From: Flavivirga amylovorans
Lineage (GTDB): Bacteria > Bacteroidota > Bacteroidia > Flavobacteriales > Flavobacteriaceae
Length of the DNA: 64,000 bases
Reading direction: 5' to 3'
NCBI RefSeq assembly: GCF_030540875.1
Contig: NZ_JAUOEM010000001.1
Coordinates: 1,178,001 to 1,242,000 of the forward strand
Part shown: one piece after another, positions 9,164-18,976 of the stretch
How positions within the stretch are numbered: position 1 is the first letter of the stretch
How the letters are laid out: each line of letters starts with the position of its first letter
The notes under the pieces: generated by a model
Seen by the model: only the letters and a program-made list of their open reading frames with translations
Told to the model about the DNA's origin: nothing
The model's database searches: none
Position numbers and translations under genes: made by a program

Positions 9164-11620
9164 TTAACTTTTTAACAGTTTTAAAACACTGGAAGTACCA
9201 TCGTCCATCATGATTTTTACAAAGAGCATCTTATCTTGAGTTTTACTTAAAAGCTTTTTCAAATAAGGACTTAAATCCATAGTATTGGAGTTATTTTGAA
9301 ACGGAAATGATATGAGGCTTTTTCCTGTAATATTAAAAACAGTAATGGCACCTTCAGAGTTTAAACGGTTCGTGAATTTTAGGAAAATATCACCATCTTT
9401 CGTCGGATTAGGGTATAAAACAATTCTTTGATTTGAATTGCTGTCAACGTCTATTGTTTCAAGCGTTTCAGATAACACATATTTTACATCGATGCTAGTA
9501 TTATTGTATAAATTAGTTTTCTCGATAGCCTCATAATTCATTAAAGTAGTAAACCCAGTATCTCGATTGGATGGTTTTACATTTGCCAAACTGTCTATGA
9601 GATTAACCGTTAACAATGGGTTGTACGTACTTCTCCAAAGTAAATCCTTGCTATCTTCATAATCATTAGTTGTATATTGGTTGAGGTCGAGTTGGGGAAA
9701 AGACGCTGCTTCTGATGTTATAATCTGATCGGGAATCTCAGAAATTACCGGTGCTTTTCCAGGATTCGTTGTAGAACATATAAATTGTACAGGATGTTCT
9801 GTTGTTAAGCCTTCTCGGTCTTTTACCTGTAAAGTAATATTAACTATGGTGTCTTTATTAGCAATAATAAATGTGTTCATAGAATTACCAATCCAACCTG
9901 GTTGATTGATCATACTAACGTATGCTTTATCATTCAAACTGGTATTATCAGACCTCCATTCTTTTATGGTATATTCCAGACGGTCTTTATCATCTAAATC
10001 ATCTTTAATATAATAATCCAGTAGCGTCCACGCATCCCAAATATAGAAAGCGTTGCAACCATTAGTTCCAGGTTCGCATGGAAGCGGCAATACAGTACTT
10101 ACATCTATTGCAGGATAAATTATATTGGGAAGCGTAACCATTGGAGCACTATTTTCTGTGGGTAATATAGTTATGGGTATGGTTTTGTCGGTTTTTGCAT
10201 TTTGTTCATCTGTAGCAGATACAGAAAGTAAATCTGTACCTATCCAGTTGGGATCTTTAGGAACGATCTTTCCAGATGCAAATTGTAAATTTGTAGTTTC
10301 CGAAGGGTAGCTGATATTTAATGATTCAGAATAGGTGAAATCGTCACTAATCTTTATGATTAGATTTGGGGTTTCACCTTTTCTAAATGTAATATGATCG
10401 GTTTCTATAACAGGTGGTTTATTTGATATAATAAAACGGACTGGCTCACTGGTAATTTTGTAATTATCCGGCAAAGCGGGATTTGTTACTACACAATAGT
10501 AATATCCTTGATTTGATAGATTGTTGCTCTTGTTTAGAGGATACCCGTTTCCCGCTGGCTTCGTATTGAAGCCTATATTAAAACGTGTAGGGTATGTAAA
10601 CCATTGGACTTGATTTGAAGGTACAGATTGGTAGCCTTCGATAAAAATATCCGTGGTTGCTTCCATGGTATTAGGGAGAATGGTTTGCAGTATGTTTCCA
10701 AACTTATTTTGTGGCATAAAAGTAACCCTGGCTCCAAATGTTTTCAAATCGTCGAAATCTGGCAATAAATCTTGTAATAGAAACTTATTGTAGCTTATAT
10801 CCAAAATATCGACTAAAGCCTCATCTGTATTTTCACCCAATACCCTTCCAGATAGGTTATTGTGATCTACATGTAGAGATAGTTTTAATGGCACAACAAC
10901 ATTATTGTCGCGATCCCAGAGCGTCTCAGGTATTTCTCCAGACATGTCGTTATAACTGGCTTTAATCTCTCTTAAGGATCGTATTTCTGAGATAGAAAGC
11001 GGAAAAGCTTCCAATTCGTTATTAGAGACATCCAAATTAACCAGTTTTTTCAATTTCGAAAGGTTATTTGGTAAGCTCTTCAGGCGATTATATTGAAGCG
11101 TTAAGTTGGCTAAGTCTTCCAAATCACCTAAGGTTGATGGTAAGGATACAAGCCTGTTATAACTTACGTCGAGCGTTTTTAAACGCTGTAAACTCCCTAC
11201 AGAAGCCGGTAGTGCTGAAATATAGTTAAAATACAATCGTAAAGTTTCGAGGCTTGATAACTTGCCTATTTCGGGGGAAATGGTTTCCAATAAAACGTTA
11301 AAAATGGTCAAATTCTTTAAATCCTGTAAATCTTGTAGATATTGAATGCCATCCGGTAAATGACTTGACTCTATACCTAGCGCTCTGCCGTTAATTGAAA
11401 TTTGACTTATTCTACCTGAGGCATTAACTGTTACACCAAGAAAAGAACTTACAGGTTTGTTAACATCCCAAAACACAGGCCAGCCTTCGTCAACCATAGC
11501 ATTGTGAAAATTAATAATAGCAGTAGAATCTTGAAGGACAACCTTGTTTTGACTATGTATATTGTATATATTTAGTGCAATACATAAGATAGTAACTAGA
11601 TGAAGGAGGTATTTTTTCAT
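9164..11620 (-). CDS. leucine-rich-repeat protein with T9SS C-terminal sorting domain
   Basis: An 818-residue secreted protein. Order of parts: signal peptide (residues 1-about 23), a region with the pattern of LRR N-terminal caps, about seven leucine-rich repeats (residues about 90-280, for example LKTLDVSYNRLVSLP), then beta-sandwich segments resembling Ig/cadherin modules, and a type A T9SS sorting domain at the end (residues about 725-818, with IVLYPNPTKDGDIFLKF). The last domain targets proteins through the outer membrane by the type IX system. The role is probably surface adhesion or protein binding. It stands alone on the minus strand. Confidence 0.85.
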   Translation of the reverse strand: MKKYLLHLVTILCIALNIYNIHSQNKVVLQDSTAIINFHNAMVDEGWPVFWDVNKPVSSFLGVTVNASGRISQISINGRALGIESSHLPDGIQYLQDLQDLKNLTIFNVLLETISPEIGKLSSLETLRLYFNYISALPASVGSLQRLKTLDVSYNRLVSLPSTLGDLEDLANLTLQYNRLKSLPNNLSKLKKLVNLDVSNNELEAFPLSISEIRSLREIKASYNDMSGEIPETLWDRDNNVVVPLKLSLHVDHNNLSGRVLGENTDEALVDILDISYNKFLLQDLLPDFDDLKTFGARVTFMPQNKFGNILQTILPNTMEATTDIFIEGYQSVPSNQVQWFTYPTRFNIGFNTKPAGNGYPLNKSNNLSNQGYYYCVVTNPALPDNYKITSEPVRFIISNKPPVIETDHITFRKGETPNLIIKISDDFTYSESLNISYPSETTNLQFASGKIVPKDPNWIGTDLLSVSATDEQNAKTDKTIPITILPTENSAPMVTLPNIIYPAIDVSTVLPLPCEPGTNGCNAFYIWDAWTLLDYYIKDDLDDKDRLEYTIKEWRSDNTSLNDKAYVSMINQPGWIGNSMNTFIIANKDTIVNITLQVKDREGLTTEHPVQFICSTTNPGKAPVISEIPDQIITSEAASFPQLDLNQYTTNDYEDSKDLLWRSTYNPLLTVNLIDSLANVKPSNRDTGFTTLMNYEAIEKTNLYNNTSIDVKYVLSETLETIDVDSNSNQRIVLYPNPTKDGDIFLKFTNRLNSEGAITVFNITGKSLISFPFQNNSNTMDLSPYLKKLLSKTQDKMLFVKIMMDDGTSSVLKLLKS

Positions 11621-11788
11621 GATATTTTGGATTTGTTCGCTTTTTCGATTGAAAAATCAAATTTTCAAAATTACTAAGGGGTTTTTAAGTTGATTTGTCA
11701 AAAAGTCAATTTTTAAGTTTTGATTTGGATAAACTTGACTTTTAAAGTGTGACATGTTGTTTATATACCATACCATTAGACTACTTTT

Positions 11789-12703
11789 TTATGTTTGATA
11801 ATAAGAAGGCGGGTGGCCATATGCCTTTTTAAAAACCTTGCTGAATACAGATAGATCGCTAAATCCAAAAAGATCAGATACTTCGCTTATGGAAAGTTGC
11901 CCTTTTTTAAGATACTCCTTGGATTTGGTCACTTTAAGCCTGTTTATATATTGATGAGGGGTCTTACCATATATTGTTTTAAAAGATTCGTAAAGATGAT
12001 GTTTAGATAGGGAAGCCTGAATTGAAAGCTCTTGTAAGGATATTGGGTTGGTTATATTGTCATGTATATACTCGTTTGCAATTAATAACCTTTTGAAAGT
12101 CTCTAATTGGGTCGCTTTCTTTTTTACATCAATTTTACTGGCCAATGAATAGGCTTTGATTTGTTCTTTAGATATTTGCTTCAAAACCTCTATAGCCAAT
12201 TCTTCGGGAGCAAGAAACTTAAATTCAAATCTTTCACTTTGAGTGTGGATTTTTTTCAATAACTCTCCAGATTTATAACAATTCGCATTTAATGGACTTT
12301 CTATAAAAAAAGAGTTTTCATTAATTTGCTCAAATGGAGATTCAAGTAATTGACTTTCTGTAGATTTATTATAGAAATTGAGCTGCTTCCTAAATTCATC
12401 AGAAATAACAATACTAAAAACATCGATATATTCTTGACGCTCATTTATATATTCCCAACCAACACCTGGATTAAGAACAATAAATTTATTTTTTCCTACT
12501 TTAACTCTTTTGCCATTCCATATTATTTCTCCACTACCTTCTTTAAAAAAAATAATGGTTAAGTTATTATTATCAAAAGTGTAACTATTTAATGGCGCAA
12601 TAAAGCGCATCATGTAGTTTTTATCTTGACAGAAATCAGGAGCCTGCTTGAATTCTTTTTGAGAAAAATGATCGTAATATTTGTCTTTGTATTTAGTATT
12701 CAT
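11789..12703 (-). CDS. AraC-family transcriptional regulator
   Basis: A 304-residue protein with a cupin-like N-terminal sensor part (residues 1-about 150, including GEIIWNGKRVKVGKNKFIVLNPG) and two C-terminal helix-turn-helix motifs (residues about 205-304). The last motif, ISEVSDLFGFSDLSVFSKVFKKAYGHPPSYY, splits across the typical AraC signature FSxxFKxxxGxxPxxY. It lies 52 bases downstream of the lacI-type gene on the same strand, so both may be co-transcribed. The inducer is unknown; the uronate operon next door is a plausible target. Confidence 0.88.
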   Translation of the reverse strand: MNTKYKDKYYDHFSQKEFKQAPDFCQDKNYMMRFIAPLNSYTFDNNNLTIIFFKEGSGEIIWNGKRVKVGKNKFIVLNPGVGWEYINERQEYIDVFSIVISDEFRKQLNFYNKSTESQLLESPFEQINENSFFIESPLNANCYKSGELLKKIHTQSERFEFKFLAPEELAIEVLKQISKEQIKAYSLASKIDVKKKATQLETFKRLLIANEYIHDNITNPISLQELSIQASLSKHHLYESFKTIYGKTPHQYINRLKVTKSKEYLKKGQLSISEVSDLFGFSDLSVFSKVFKKAYGHPPSYYQT

Positions 12704-12755
12704 GATATTAAGAGTACTAAAATAATAAAAGGTTGCGTTGGATAATGTTAAAAAA

Positions 12756-13793
12756 TCACAAATACTTTACATTCTCTTTAGTTAACAATTTAATAGGTAG
12801 ATACCTGTTTTTTTCAGGAATAACATCATTTATAATAAAGTTAAATAATATTTTTGTGCTTTCGTAACCTTGATAGAATGGACTCTGGTCAATCAGAAAA
12901 TCAATAGTTTCATTTTTAACAAAATCAATGTTTTCTTCACTCAAATCAAAACCAATCAATTTAAGGCCTTCTAATTTATATGTTTCCAGGTAATTGGCAA
13001 CTATGGTGACTTTACTGGACGGGACGAACAGACCTTTAATTTTATGATTAGTTAACTCTTTAAAAATTAATGTGTTAATGGCTTCCTGGTTTTTGATGTT
13101 AGGTAAGATAACTTCATGAATTTTAATAGGTGGGGTATAACTCTTAAAATACGATTTAAAACCCGAAATTCTATCATCAATAGCTGAGTGATGATTTCTG
13201 TTTTTTCTAACTTTTATAATAAGAATTTCGTTTTCATTGTCTATTAATAAAGACATGAGTTTAGCGGCTAGTGTTCCACTATCAAATGAATGTTGTCCGA
13301 TATAAGAAATATAGTTTGTTTCCTGTAATTCAACATTAAAGAACACATAAGGCGTCTTTCTTTTGTCTAATTGTATAAGTCGCTCTTTAGCTTCGTTTAA
13401 AAATATAGGAGTTAGCAATACGGCATCAAAAGAATTGTCTAGCAATTTATCAAATGCTGTTTTAAAAGAATTAAAGTCTAATGGTTTGAAATGGAAGTAG
13501 CTTATAGAAATTCGATGCATTTCAAATTCTTCAGATGCTTTTTCAATACCCATTTTTGGCAGATACCAAAAATCTGATGAAGATTCAATACCAGGCATCA
13601 AAACTGCAATGTCATATTTTTTATTTAACGCAAGTGTTCTGGCGGTTTTATTTATCTGGAAATTATGCTCCTTAATTATTTTTTCTATACGTTCCTTCGT
13701 TTTTTTGGAAACACCAGATCTATTATGAATAACACGATCTACTGTTCCTATAGAAACATTGGCTAAGGCTGCTATGTCTTTAATTGTTTTCAA
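12756..13793 (-). CDS. LacI-family transcriptional regulator of the uronate operon
   Basis: A 345-residue LacI-type protein. The N-terminal HTH reads TIKDIAALANVSIGTVDRVI followed by the hinge helix ARTLALNKK. The rest is a sugar-binding periplasmic-protein-like domain (residues about 60-345). It is divergent from the uronate gene cluster that starts at 14066, and the 272-base gap holds an operator-like inverted repeat at 13948. VDRVIHNRSGVS is a variant of the usual VSRVLN, common in Bacteroidota. The likely inducer is a uronate or its first product; this is inferred from context. Confidence 0.85.
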   Translation of the reverse strand: MKTIKDIAALANVSIGTVDRVIHNRSGVSKKTKERIEKIIKEHNFQINKTARTLALNKKYDIAVLMPGIESSSDFWYLPKMGIEKASEEFEMHRISISYFHFKPLDFNSFKTAFDKLLDNSFDAVLLTPIFLNEAKERLIQLDKRKTPYVFFNVELQETNYISYIGQHSFDSGTLAAKLMSLLIDNENEILIIKVRKNRNHHSAIDDRISGFKSYFKSYTPPIKIHEVILPNIKNQEAINTLIFKELTNHKIKGLFVPSSKVTIVANYLETYKLEGLKLIGFDLSEENIDFVKNETIDFLIDQSPFYQGYESTKILFNFIINDVIPEKNRYLPIKLLTKENVKYL

Positions 13794-13939
13794 TATATAT
13801 ATATCTAATATTTTTTAAAAAGGGAAACAAGCTGTATCGTTTTTAGCAAAGAAAAGCAGAATTAACGAAAATATAAAAAACTAGATTGTTTATATTAACA
13901 TTTTGTGCAGTTTTTCAAAGCAAAATCAAATAAAATATT

Positions 13940-13961
13940 TAAATTTGCGTGTACGCACACG
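13940..13961 (+). promoter_or_regulatory. promoter -7 box with overlapping operator-like inverted repeat
   Basis: TAAATTTG at 13940-13947 fits the Bacteroidota -7 consensus TAnnTTTG. It is followed directly by the inverted repeat CGTGT-ACGC-ACACG at 13948-13961, where transcription would begin. A repressor bound there would block initiation. No good -33 TTTG was found at the usual distance (the nearest is at 13902). The gap lies between the divergent LacI-type regulator and the uronate operon, so this is the likely operator. Confidence 0.55.
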
Positions 13962-14065
13962 TTTTTTATTGTTAAACATACTTTTTGGGGTAATAAAAAA
14001 GTAGTCGATTATATAATAAGAATTCAATTTTGAGAGATTAATTAATTTAAAACAAATAAAAAAGA

Positions 14066-14881
14066 ATGAATTTATTTAACGTAGAAGGTAAAATAATACT
14101 TATAACGGGAGGCTGTGGAGTACTAGGAGGGTCTATGTCCGAATATTTATTAAAACAAGGGGCTACTGTCATTTTATTGGATTTTAATGAAAATGTTTTA
14201 GAAGAAACTATTACTAAATTTAAAAGCATTAGCAAACATATAGATGGTTTTTTATGTAACGTAACAGATGAAAAAAATTTGCAAAAAGTATCTGATAAAA
14301 TAGTTGAAAAATATGGCCGTATTGATGTTTTAATTAATGGAGCCGGGGGAAACATGCCGGGAGCGACTATTGGTCCTACACAGACCATATTTGACGTAAA
14401 TATGGACCATTTTAAAAAAGTGGTAGATCTTAACTTGTTTGGGAGTATCTTACCTTCAATAATTTTTGGAAAAGTAATGGCAAAAAATAAAAGTGGAGTC
14501 ATTTTAAATATTTCTTCTATGACCGCCCAAAGTGCCATCACTAGAGTTGTAGGATATTCGGCTTCTAAAGCAGCTATTGATAATTTCACAAAGTGGATGT
14601 CTGTTGAATTAGCATTGAAATATGGAGACGGATTGCGTGTAAATGCGATTGCACCAGGATTCTTTATTGGAAATCAAAATAGGGATTTACTCATTGATAA
14701 AGAAACAGGAAACTATACAGATAGAGGACATACCATTATACAAAACACACCAATGAAAAGGTTTGGAGAAACGGAGGAATTGAACGGGTCTGTACATTAC
14801 TTATGTTCGGATGCTTCAAAATTTGTTACAGGAATTGTAGTTCCAATCGATGGTGGGTTTAGTGCTTTTAGCGGTGTATAA
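14066..14881 (+). CDS. SDR-family oxidoreductase, probable fructuronate reductase (D-mannonate oxidoreductase)
   Basis: A 271-residue classical short-chain dehydrogenase. The nucleotide-binding glycine motif is TGGCGVLGG (residues 14-22), the NAG-type motif is NGAGG, and the catalytic residues are Ser150/151, Tyr164 and Lys168 (YSASK). It is the first gene of a cluster that continues with UxuA and UxaC. In Bacteroidota an SDR commonly replaces UxuB, reducing fructuronate to mannonate, and that step is otherwise missing here. The assignment of substrate is therefore contextual. A D-gluconate-type SDR is the main alternative. Confidence 0.75.
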   Translation: MNLFNVEGKIILITGGCGVLGGSMSEYLLKQGATVILLDFNENVLEETITKFKSISKHIDGFLCNVTDEKNLQKVSDKIVEKYGRIDVLINGAGGNMPGATIGPTQTIFDVNMDHFKKVVDLNLFGSILPSIIFGKVMAKNKSGVILNISSMTAQSAITRVVGYSASKAAIDNFTKWMSVELALKYGDGLRVNAIAPGFFIGNQNRDLLIDKETGNYTDRGHTIIQNTPMKRFGETEELNGSVHYLCSDASKFVTGIVVPIDGGFSAFSGV

Positions 14882-14905
14882 TATATAATAATTAAGAAAG
14901 AGAAA

Positions 14906-16087
14906 ATGAAACAAACATGGCGATGGTACGGACCTAATGATCCTGTACAATTATCAGATATTAGACAAGCAGGTGCAACAGGAGTTGTTTCGGCATTACA
15001 CCAAATTCCAAACGGAGACGTTTGGACCGTTGAGGCAATTAAAGAAAGAAAACAACTTATTGAAGTTGCTGGTTTAGAATGGTCTGTAGTAGAAAGCATT
15101 CCTGTACATGAAAATATAAAAACCCGTTCAGGGAATTTCAATACATACATTGAAAACTATAAGAAAAGTATAGAAAATTTAGCGGCTTGTGGTATTAATA
15201 TTGTTTGTTACAACTTTATGCCCGTTTTAGACTGGACACGAACATCTCTTGATTATGAAGTTGCCGATGGCTCCAAAGCATTACGTTTTGATGTGGTAGC
15301 TTTTGCTGCTTTTGAGTTGTATTTGTTAAAACGACCAGGAGCAGAAGCGATATATTCTGATGTTGAAAAAATTGAAGCTAAAGCATACGTAGACGGGCTA
15401 TCTGAAGACGGAAAAAAAGCATTGGTAAACAATATCATTGCTGGTTTACCAGGAGCAGAGGAGGGGTATACTTTAGAGCAATTTCAAACCATTTTAGATA
15501 CCTATGCAGATATTGATGCTCAGAAATTAAAAGAAAATCTGGTAGCTTTCTTAAAAGAGATTATACCAGTAGCTGCTCAAAATAATGTTTTGATGTGCAT
15601 TCATCCAGATGATCCACCGTATGCTATTTTAGGATTACCGAGAGTCGTGAGTACCGAAGCAGATTATGCCTATCTATTTGAACAAGTACCCCATAGATCT
15701 AATGGTATTACGTTTTGCACAGGATCTTTGGGCGTGAGAGCAGATAATCATCTGGTACAAATTTTTAAACGTTTTGCAGACCGTGTGCACTTTTTACATT
15801 TAAGAAGTACTAAAAGAGATGAAAAAGGAAACTTTTACGAAGCCAATCATTTAGAAGGTGATGTCGATATGTTTAGTATTGTAAAAGAAGTTATAGCTGA
15901 AGAAGCGAAAAGAAAAGAAGCTGGAAGAGTAGATGCTTTGATTCCGGTACGCCCAGATCACGGTCATCAAATGTTGGATGACTTACATAAAAAAACAAAT
16001 CCTGGCTATTCAGGAATCGGACGTTTACGAGGATTGGCAGAATTAAGAGGACTGGAACTAGGAATTTCTAAAAGTGTAGGGTTGTGA
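14906..16087 (+). CDS. uxuA: mannonate dehydratase
   Basis: A 393-residue UxuA. It converts D-mannonate to 2-keto-3-deoxygluconate in glucuronate breakdown, using a divalent metal. The opening [14 protein letters not shown] is the highly conserved UxuA start, and metal-binding patches such as [15 protein letters not shown] and VRPDHGHQM are present. Length agrees with the family. It follows the SDR gene by 24 bases, and its TGA overlaps the ATG of uxaC, so expression is coupled. Confidence 0.95.
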   Translation: MKQTWRWYGPNDPVQLSDIRQAGATGVVSALHQIPNGDVWTVEAIKERKQLIEVAGLEWSVVESIPVHENIKTRSGNFNTYIENYKKSIENLAACGINIVCYNFMPVLDWTRTSLDYEVADGSKALRFDVVAFAAFELYLLKRPGAEAIYSDVEKIEAKAYVDGLSEDGKKALVNNIIAGLPGAEEGYTLEQFQTILDTYADIDAQKLKENLVAFLKEIIPVAAQNNVLMCIHPDDPPYAILGLPRVVSTEADYAYLFEQVPHRSNGITFCTGSLGVRADNHLVQIFKRFADRVHFLHLRSTKRDEKGNFYEANHLEGDVDMFSIVKEVIAEEAKRKEAGRVDALIPVRPDHGHQMLDDLHKKTNPGYSGIGRLRGLAELRGLELGISKSVGL

Positions 16088-17502
16088 TGTTGACAAATTC
16101 AAAAGCCTTTATAACAGATAATTTTTTACTACGATCTAAAGAAGCAGAAATCTTGTATCATGATTATGCTAAAGATATGCCGATTGTAGATTATCATAAT
16201 CATTTATCAGCTAAACAAATTGCTGAAAATAAACCCGTTGAGAATATTACAAAAGCTTGGTTAAGTGAAGATCACTACAAATGGCGAGGGATGAGAGCTC
16301 ATGGCATTGATGAAGCTTTTGTTACAGGTTCTGCTTCCTTAAAAGATAAGTTTACAAAATGGGCCGAAACGGTTCCATATACCTTAAGAAACCCATTATT
16401 CCATTGGACGCAATTAGAGTTGAAGCGCTATTTTGATATAGATACCATTCTACAACCCGATACGGCTGATGCCATTTATGAGAAAACAAATGCAATTCTG
16501 GCTAAAAAGACACCGGCACAGTTGTTAGAGCAAATGAAAGTAGAATTGGTTTGCACTACGGATGATCCTACGGATTCTTTGGAATATCACAAGCAAATTG
16601 CAGAAGGTAATTTTTATACAAAAGTATTGCCTACATTCCGACCAGATAATTTATTTTTTATTGAAAATGCTGTTGCGTACAAAGCCTATTTAGATAAGCT
16701 AGCTGCTTGTGTTCGTTTTTCTATTGATAGCCTTGACAGTTTATTTAAAGCTATTGATACAAGAATCGATTTCTTTGACGAGCATGGCTGTAAATTATCT
16801 GATTATGGGATTACAGGCCCTTTATATATTGTGGATTACACAGAAGACGAGGTTACTGAAATCTTTCAGAAATTTTTGAATAACATTGAGTTAACGGAAA
16901 CTGAAGTAGCAAAATACAGAACTTATCTTTTATTCTATTTATCTCGCAAATATCATGAAAAAGGATGGACACAGCAATTTCACTTAGGTCCTATTAGAAA
17001 TAATAATAAAAGACTGGCAGAAAAGTGTGGTGCTGATGCTGGATGTGATTCTATAGGAGATTATTCATTTGCTGAGGGGATGTCAAAATTCTTTGGACAG
17101 TTAGATTATGAAAATAAATTAGCTAAGACTATTAGTTATAATCTAAATCCAGCACATAATGAAGTATTCGCCAGTATGATGGGTAATTTCAATACAGGGG
17201 AATTACCAGGTAAGATGCAATGGGGATCCGGCTGGTGGTATTTAGATCAAAAAGATGGTATAGAAAAACAGTTAAATACGCTATCGAATATTGGTTTGTT
17301 AGCCCATTTTGTTGGTATGCTAACAGACAGCCGTAGTTTTTTATCATTCCCTAGGCATGAATATTTTAGACGTATCTTATGTGATTTAATAGCCGAAGAT
17401 GTGCAAAAAGGATTGGTTCCTAATGATATTGATTTCTTGGGTAAAATAATACAAGATATTTGTTATAATAATGCAGTAAATTATTTTGAATTTAAACAAT
17501 AA
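16087..17502 (+). CDS. uxaC: glucuronate isomerase
   Basis: A 471-residue UxaC that isomerises glucuronate to fructuronate (and galacturonate to tagaturonate). The metal-binding motif VDYHNHLS lies near residue 32, and the conserved W-G-S-G-WWY region is at MQWGSGWWYLDQKDG. The ATG at 16087 was chosen because it overlaps the uxuA stop (TGATG). An in-frame GTG three bases earlier is possible but offers nothing better. It precedes the TRAP transporter genes by three bases, so catabolism and uptake are in one transcript. Confidence 0.94.
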   Translation: MLTNSKAFITDNFLLRSKEAEILYHDYAKDMPIVDYHNHLSAKQIAENKPVENITKAWLSEDHYKWRGMRAHGIDEAFVTGSASLKDKFTKWAETVPYTLRNPLFHWTQLELKRYFDIDTILQPDTADAIYEKTNAILAKKTPAQLLEQMKVELVCTTDDPTDSLEYHKQIAEGNFYTKVLPTFRPDNLFFIENAVAYKAYLDKLAACVRFSIDSLDSLFKAIDTRIDFFDEHGCKLSDYGITGPLYIVDYTEDEVTEIFQKFLNNIELTETEVAKYRTYLLFYLSRKYHEKGWTQQFHLGPIRNNNKRLAEKCGADAGCDSIGDYSFAEGMSKFFGQLDYENKLAKTISYNLNPAHNEVFASMMGNFNTGELPGKMQWGSGWWYLDQKDGIEKQLNTLSNIGLLAHFVGMLTDSRSFLSFPRHEYFRRILCDLIAEDVQKGLVPNDIDFLGKIIQDICYNNAVNYFEFKQ

Positions 17503-17505
17503 ATT

Positions 17506-18480
17506 ATGAGGTACTATGCCATTTTATTAGTTATTCTATGTTTCGGATTGGTTTCTTGTAAACAGGAGTCCGATAGTAAGGTGCTTTATTTAGCACATAC
17601 TTTACCTCAAACCCACCCTGTTCATAAAGGGATCTTAACATTTCAAGAAGCTTTAGAAAAAAAGTCCAAAGGCAGTTTGAAGATCAAAATATTTCCAGAT
17701 GGACAATTAGGTTCCGAAAGAGAGGTTTTAGAATTATTGCAAATTGGAAGTGTGGCCGTAACCAAAGTAAGTGCCGCTACGATGTCTAATTTTGTTCCAG
17801 AATATCATGTATTAGGGATTCCGTATTTGTTTAAAAGTAAAGAACATCAATTTAATGTTTTAGAAGGTGAAGTTGGTAAATCTATATTAGAGAAAGGGAG
17901 TAAGTTTTGGTTACGTGGACTCTGTTATTATGATGCAGGGAGTCGAAGTTTTTATACGAGCTCAAAAGCTATTAGAACACCAGATGATTTAAAGGGACTA
18001 AAAATACGCGTTATGAACAATCAAATGGCAATAAATATGGTAAATGCTATGGGAGGTTCTGCCACTCCAATGGCTTATGGAGAATTATATACTGCAATTC
18101 AGCAAGGGGTAGTAGATGGTGCAGAAAATAATCCACCGTCGTTTGTATCTTCCAATCATTATGAGGTTAGTAAATATTACACGCTAGATCAGCACTCATC
18201 TGTACCCGATGTTTTACTTATTGGCACTAAATTCTGGGAAAAGCTATCTGCTCAGGAACGCTTATGGGTTCAGGAAGCGGCAGATGAATCTGCTCAAGCG
18301 CAGAAAATATTTTGGAATGAGTCTGTAAAAGCTTCTATGGAAACCGCTAAAGCTGCTGGCGTAGAAATTATTATTCCTGAAAAAGCATTATTTGCAGAAA
18401 AGTCAAAATCAGTTTTGGAAGAATTTGTAAAGGAACACCCAGAAATGACAGAATTAGTAAATAAAATTAAAGCAGAATAA
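17506..18480 (+). CDS. TRAP transporter solute-binding lipoprotein (DctP family)
   Basis: A 324-residue DctP-type binding protein. It captures the substrate, here presumably a uronate, for the Q/M membrane subunits. The signal sequence ends in a lipobox (FGLVSC, Cys19), so the protein is probably lipid-anchored rather than free in the periplasm. GLKIRVMNN contains the conserved arginine that binds the substrate carboxylate, and the downstream YTAIQQGVVDGAENNP is the family motif. It starts three bases after uxaC and two bases before DctQ. Confidence 0.92.
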   Translation: MRYYAILLVILCFGLVSCKQESDSKVLYLAHTLPQTHPVHKGILTFQEALEKKSKGSLKIKIFPDGQLGSEREVLELLQIGSVAVTKVSAATMSNFVPEYHVLGIPYLFKSKEHQFNVLEGEVGKSILEKGSKFWLRGLCYYDAGSRSFYTSSKAIRTPDDLKGLKIRVMNNQMAINMVNAMGGSATPMAYGELYTAIQQGVVDGAENNPPSFVSSNHYEVSKYYTLDQHSSVPDVLLIGTKFWEKLSAQERLWVQEAADESAQAQKIFWNESVKASMETAKAAGVEIIIPEKALFAEKSKSVLEEFVKEHPEMTELVNKIKAE

Positions 18481-18482
18481 TT

Positions 18483-18974
18483 ATGAAACTATCTGATATT
18501 GTTTTTAAAAAAGTTGTCCGATTTATGGAAATTTTTTTAGTATTTATTTTTGCACTTTTAGTATTGGATGTCCTTTGGCAGGTTTTCTCAAGGTATATTT
18601 TAAACACGTCTTTTTCATGGACAGAAGAACTAGCACGATTCTCTTTAATCTGGCTATCCATTTTAGGAGCAGCTTATCTAAATGCTAGGAGGGAACATCT
18701 ATCAATGGATTTTCTGTATCGAAAATTCTCTGATGCTACAAAGAAAAAGGTATCTATACTTATCGAGATATTAATTTTTCTATTTGCTTTAATAGTGATG
18801 GTAATAGGTGGCGTGAATTTAGTTTATACGACACTACATTTAGAACAGCTTTCAGGAACCTTAAGAATCCCATTGGGGTATATTTACGCTATTTTACCAT
18901 TTAGTGGCTTCCTAATTATGTGTTTTTCTATATATCACATACCAAAAATTTATAAAAATCAAATAACCGACTAA
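18483..18974 (+). CDS. TRAP transporter small membrane subunit (DctQ family)
   Basis: A 163-residue protein with four predicted membrane helices. The SFSWTEELARFSLIWLSILG segment is the DctQ signature; WTEELAR sits at the end of helix 2. This subunit couples the binding protein with the large DctM subunit and is always encoded next to it. It starts two bases after dctP and ends two bases before dctM, and it shows no anomaly. Confidence 0.93.
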   Translation: MKLSDIVFKKVVRFMEIFLVFIFALLVLDVLWQVFSRYILNTSFSWTEELARFSLIWLSILGAAYLNARREHLSMDFLYRKFSDATKKKVSILIEILIFLFALIVMVIGGVNLVYTTLHLEQLSGTLRIPLGYIYAILPFSGFLIMCFSIYHIPKIYKNQITD

Positions 18975-18976
18975 TT

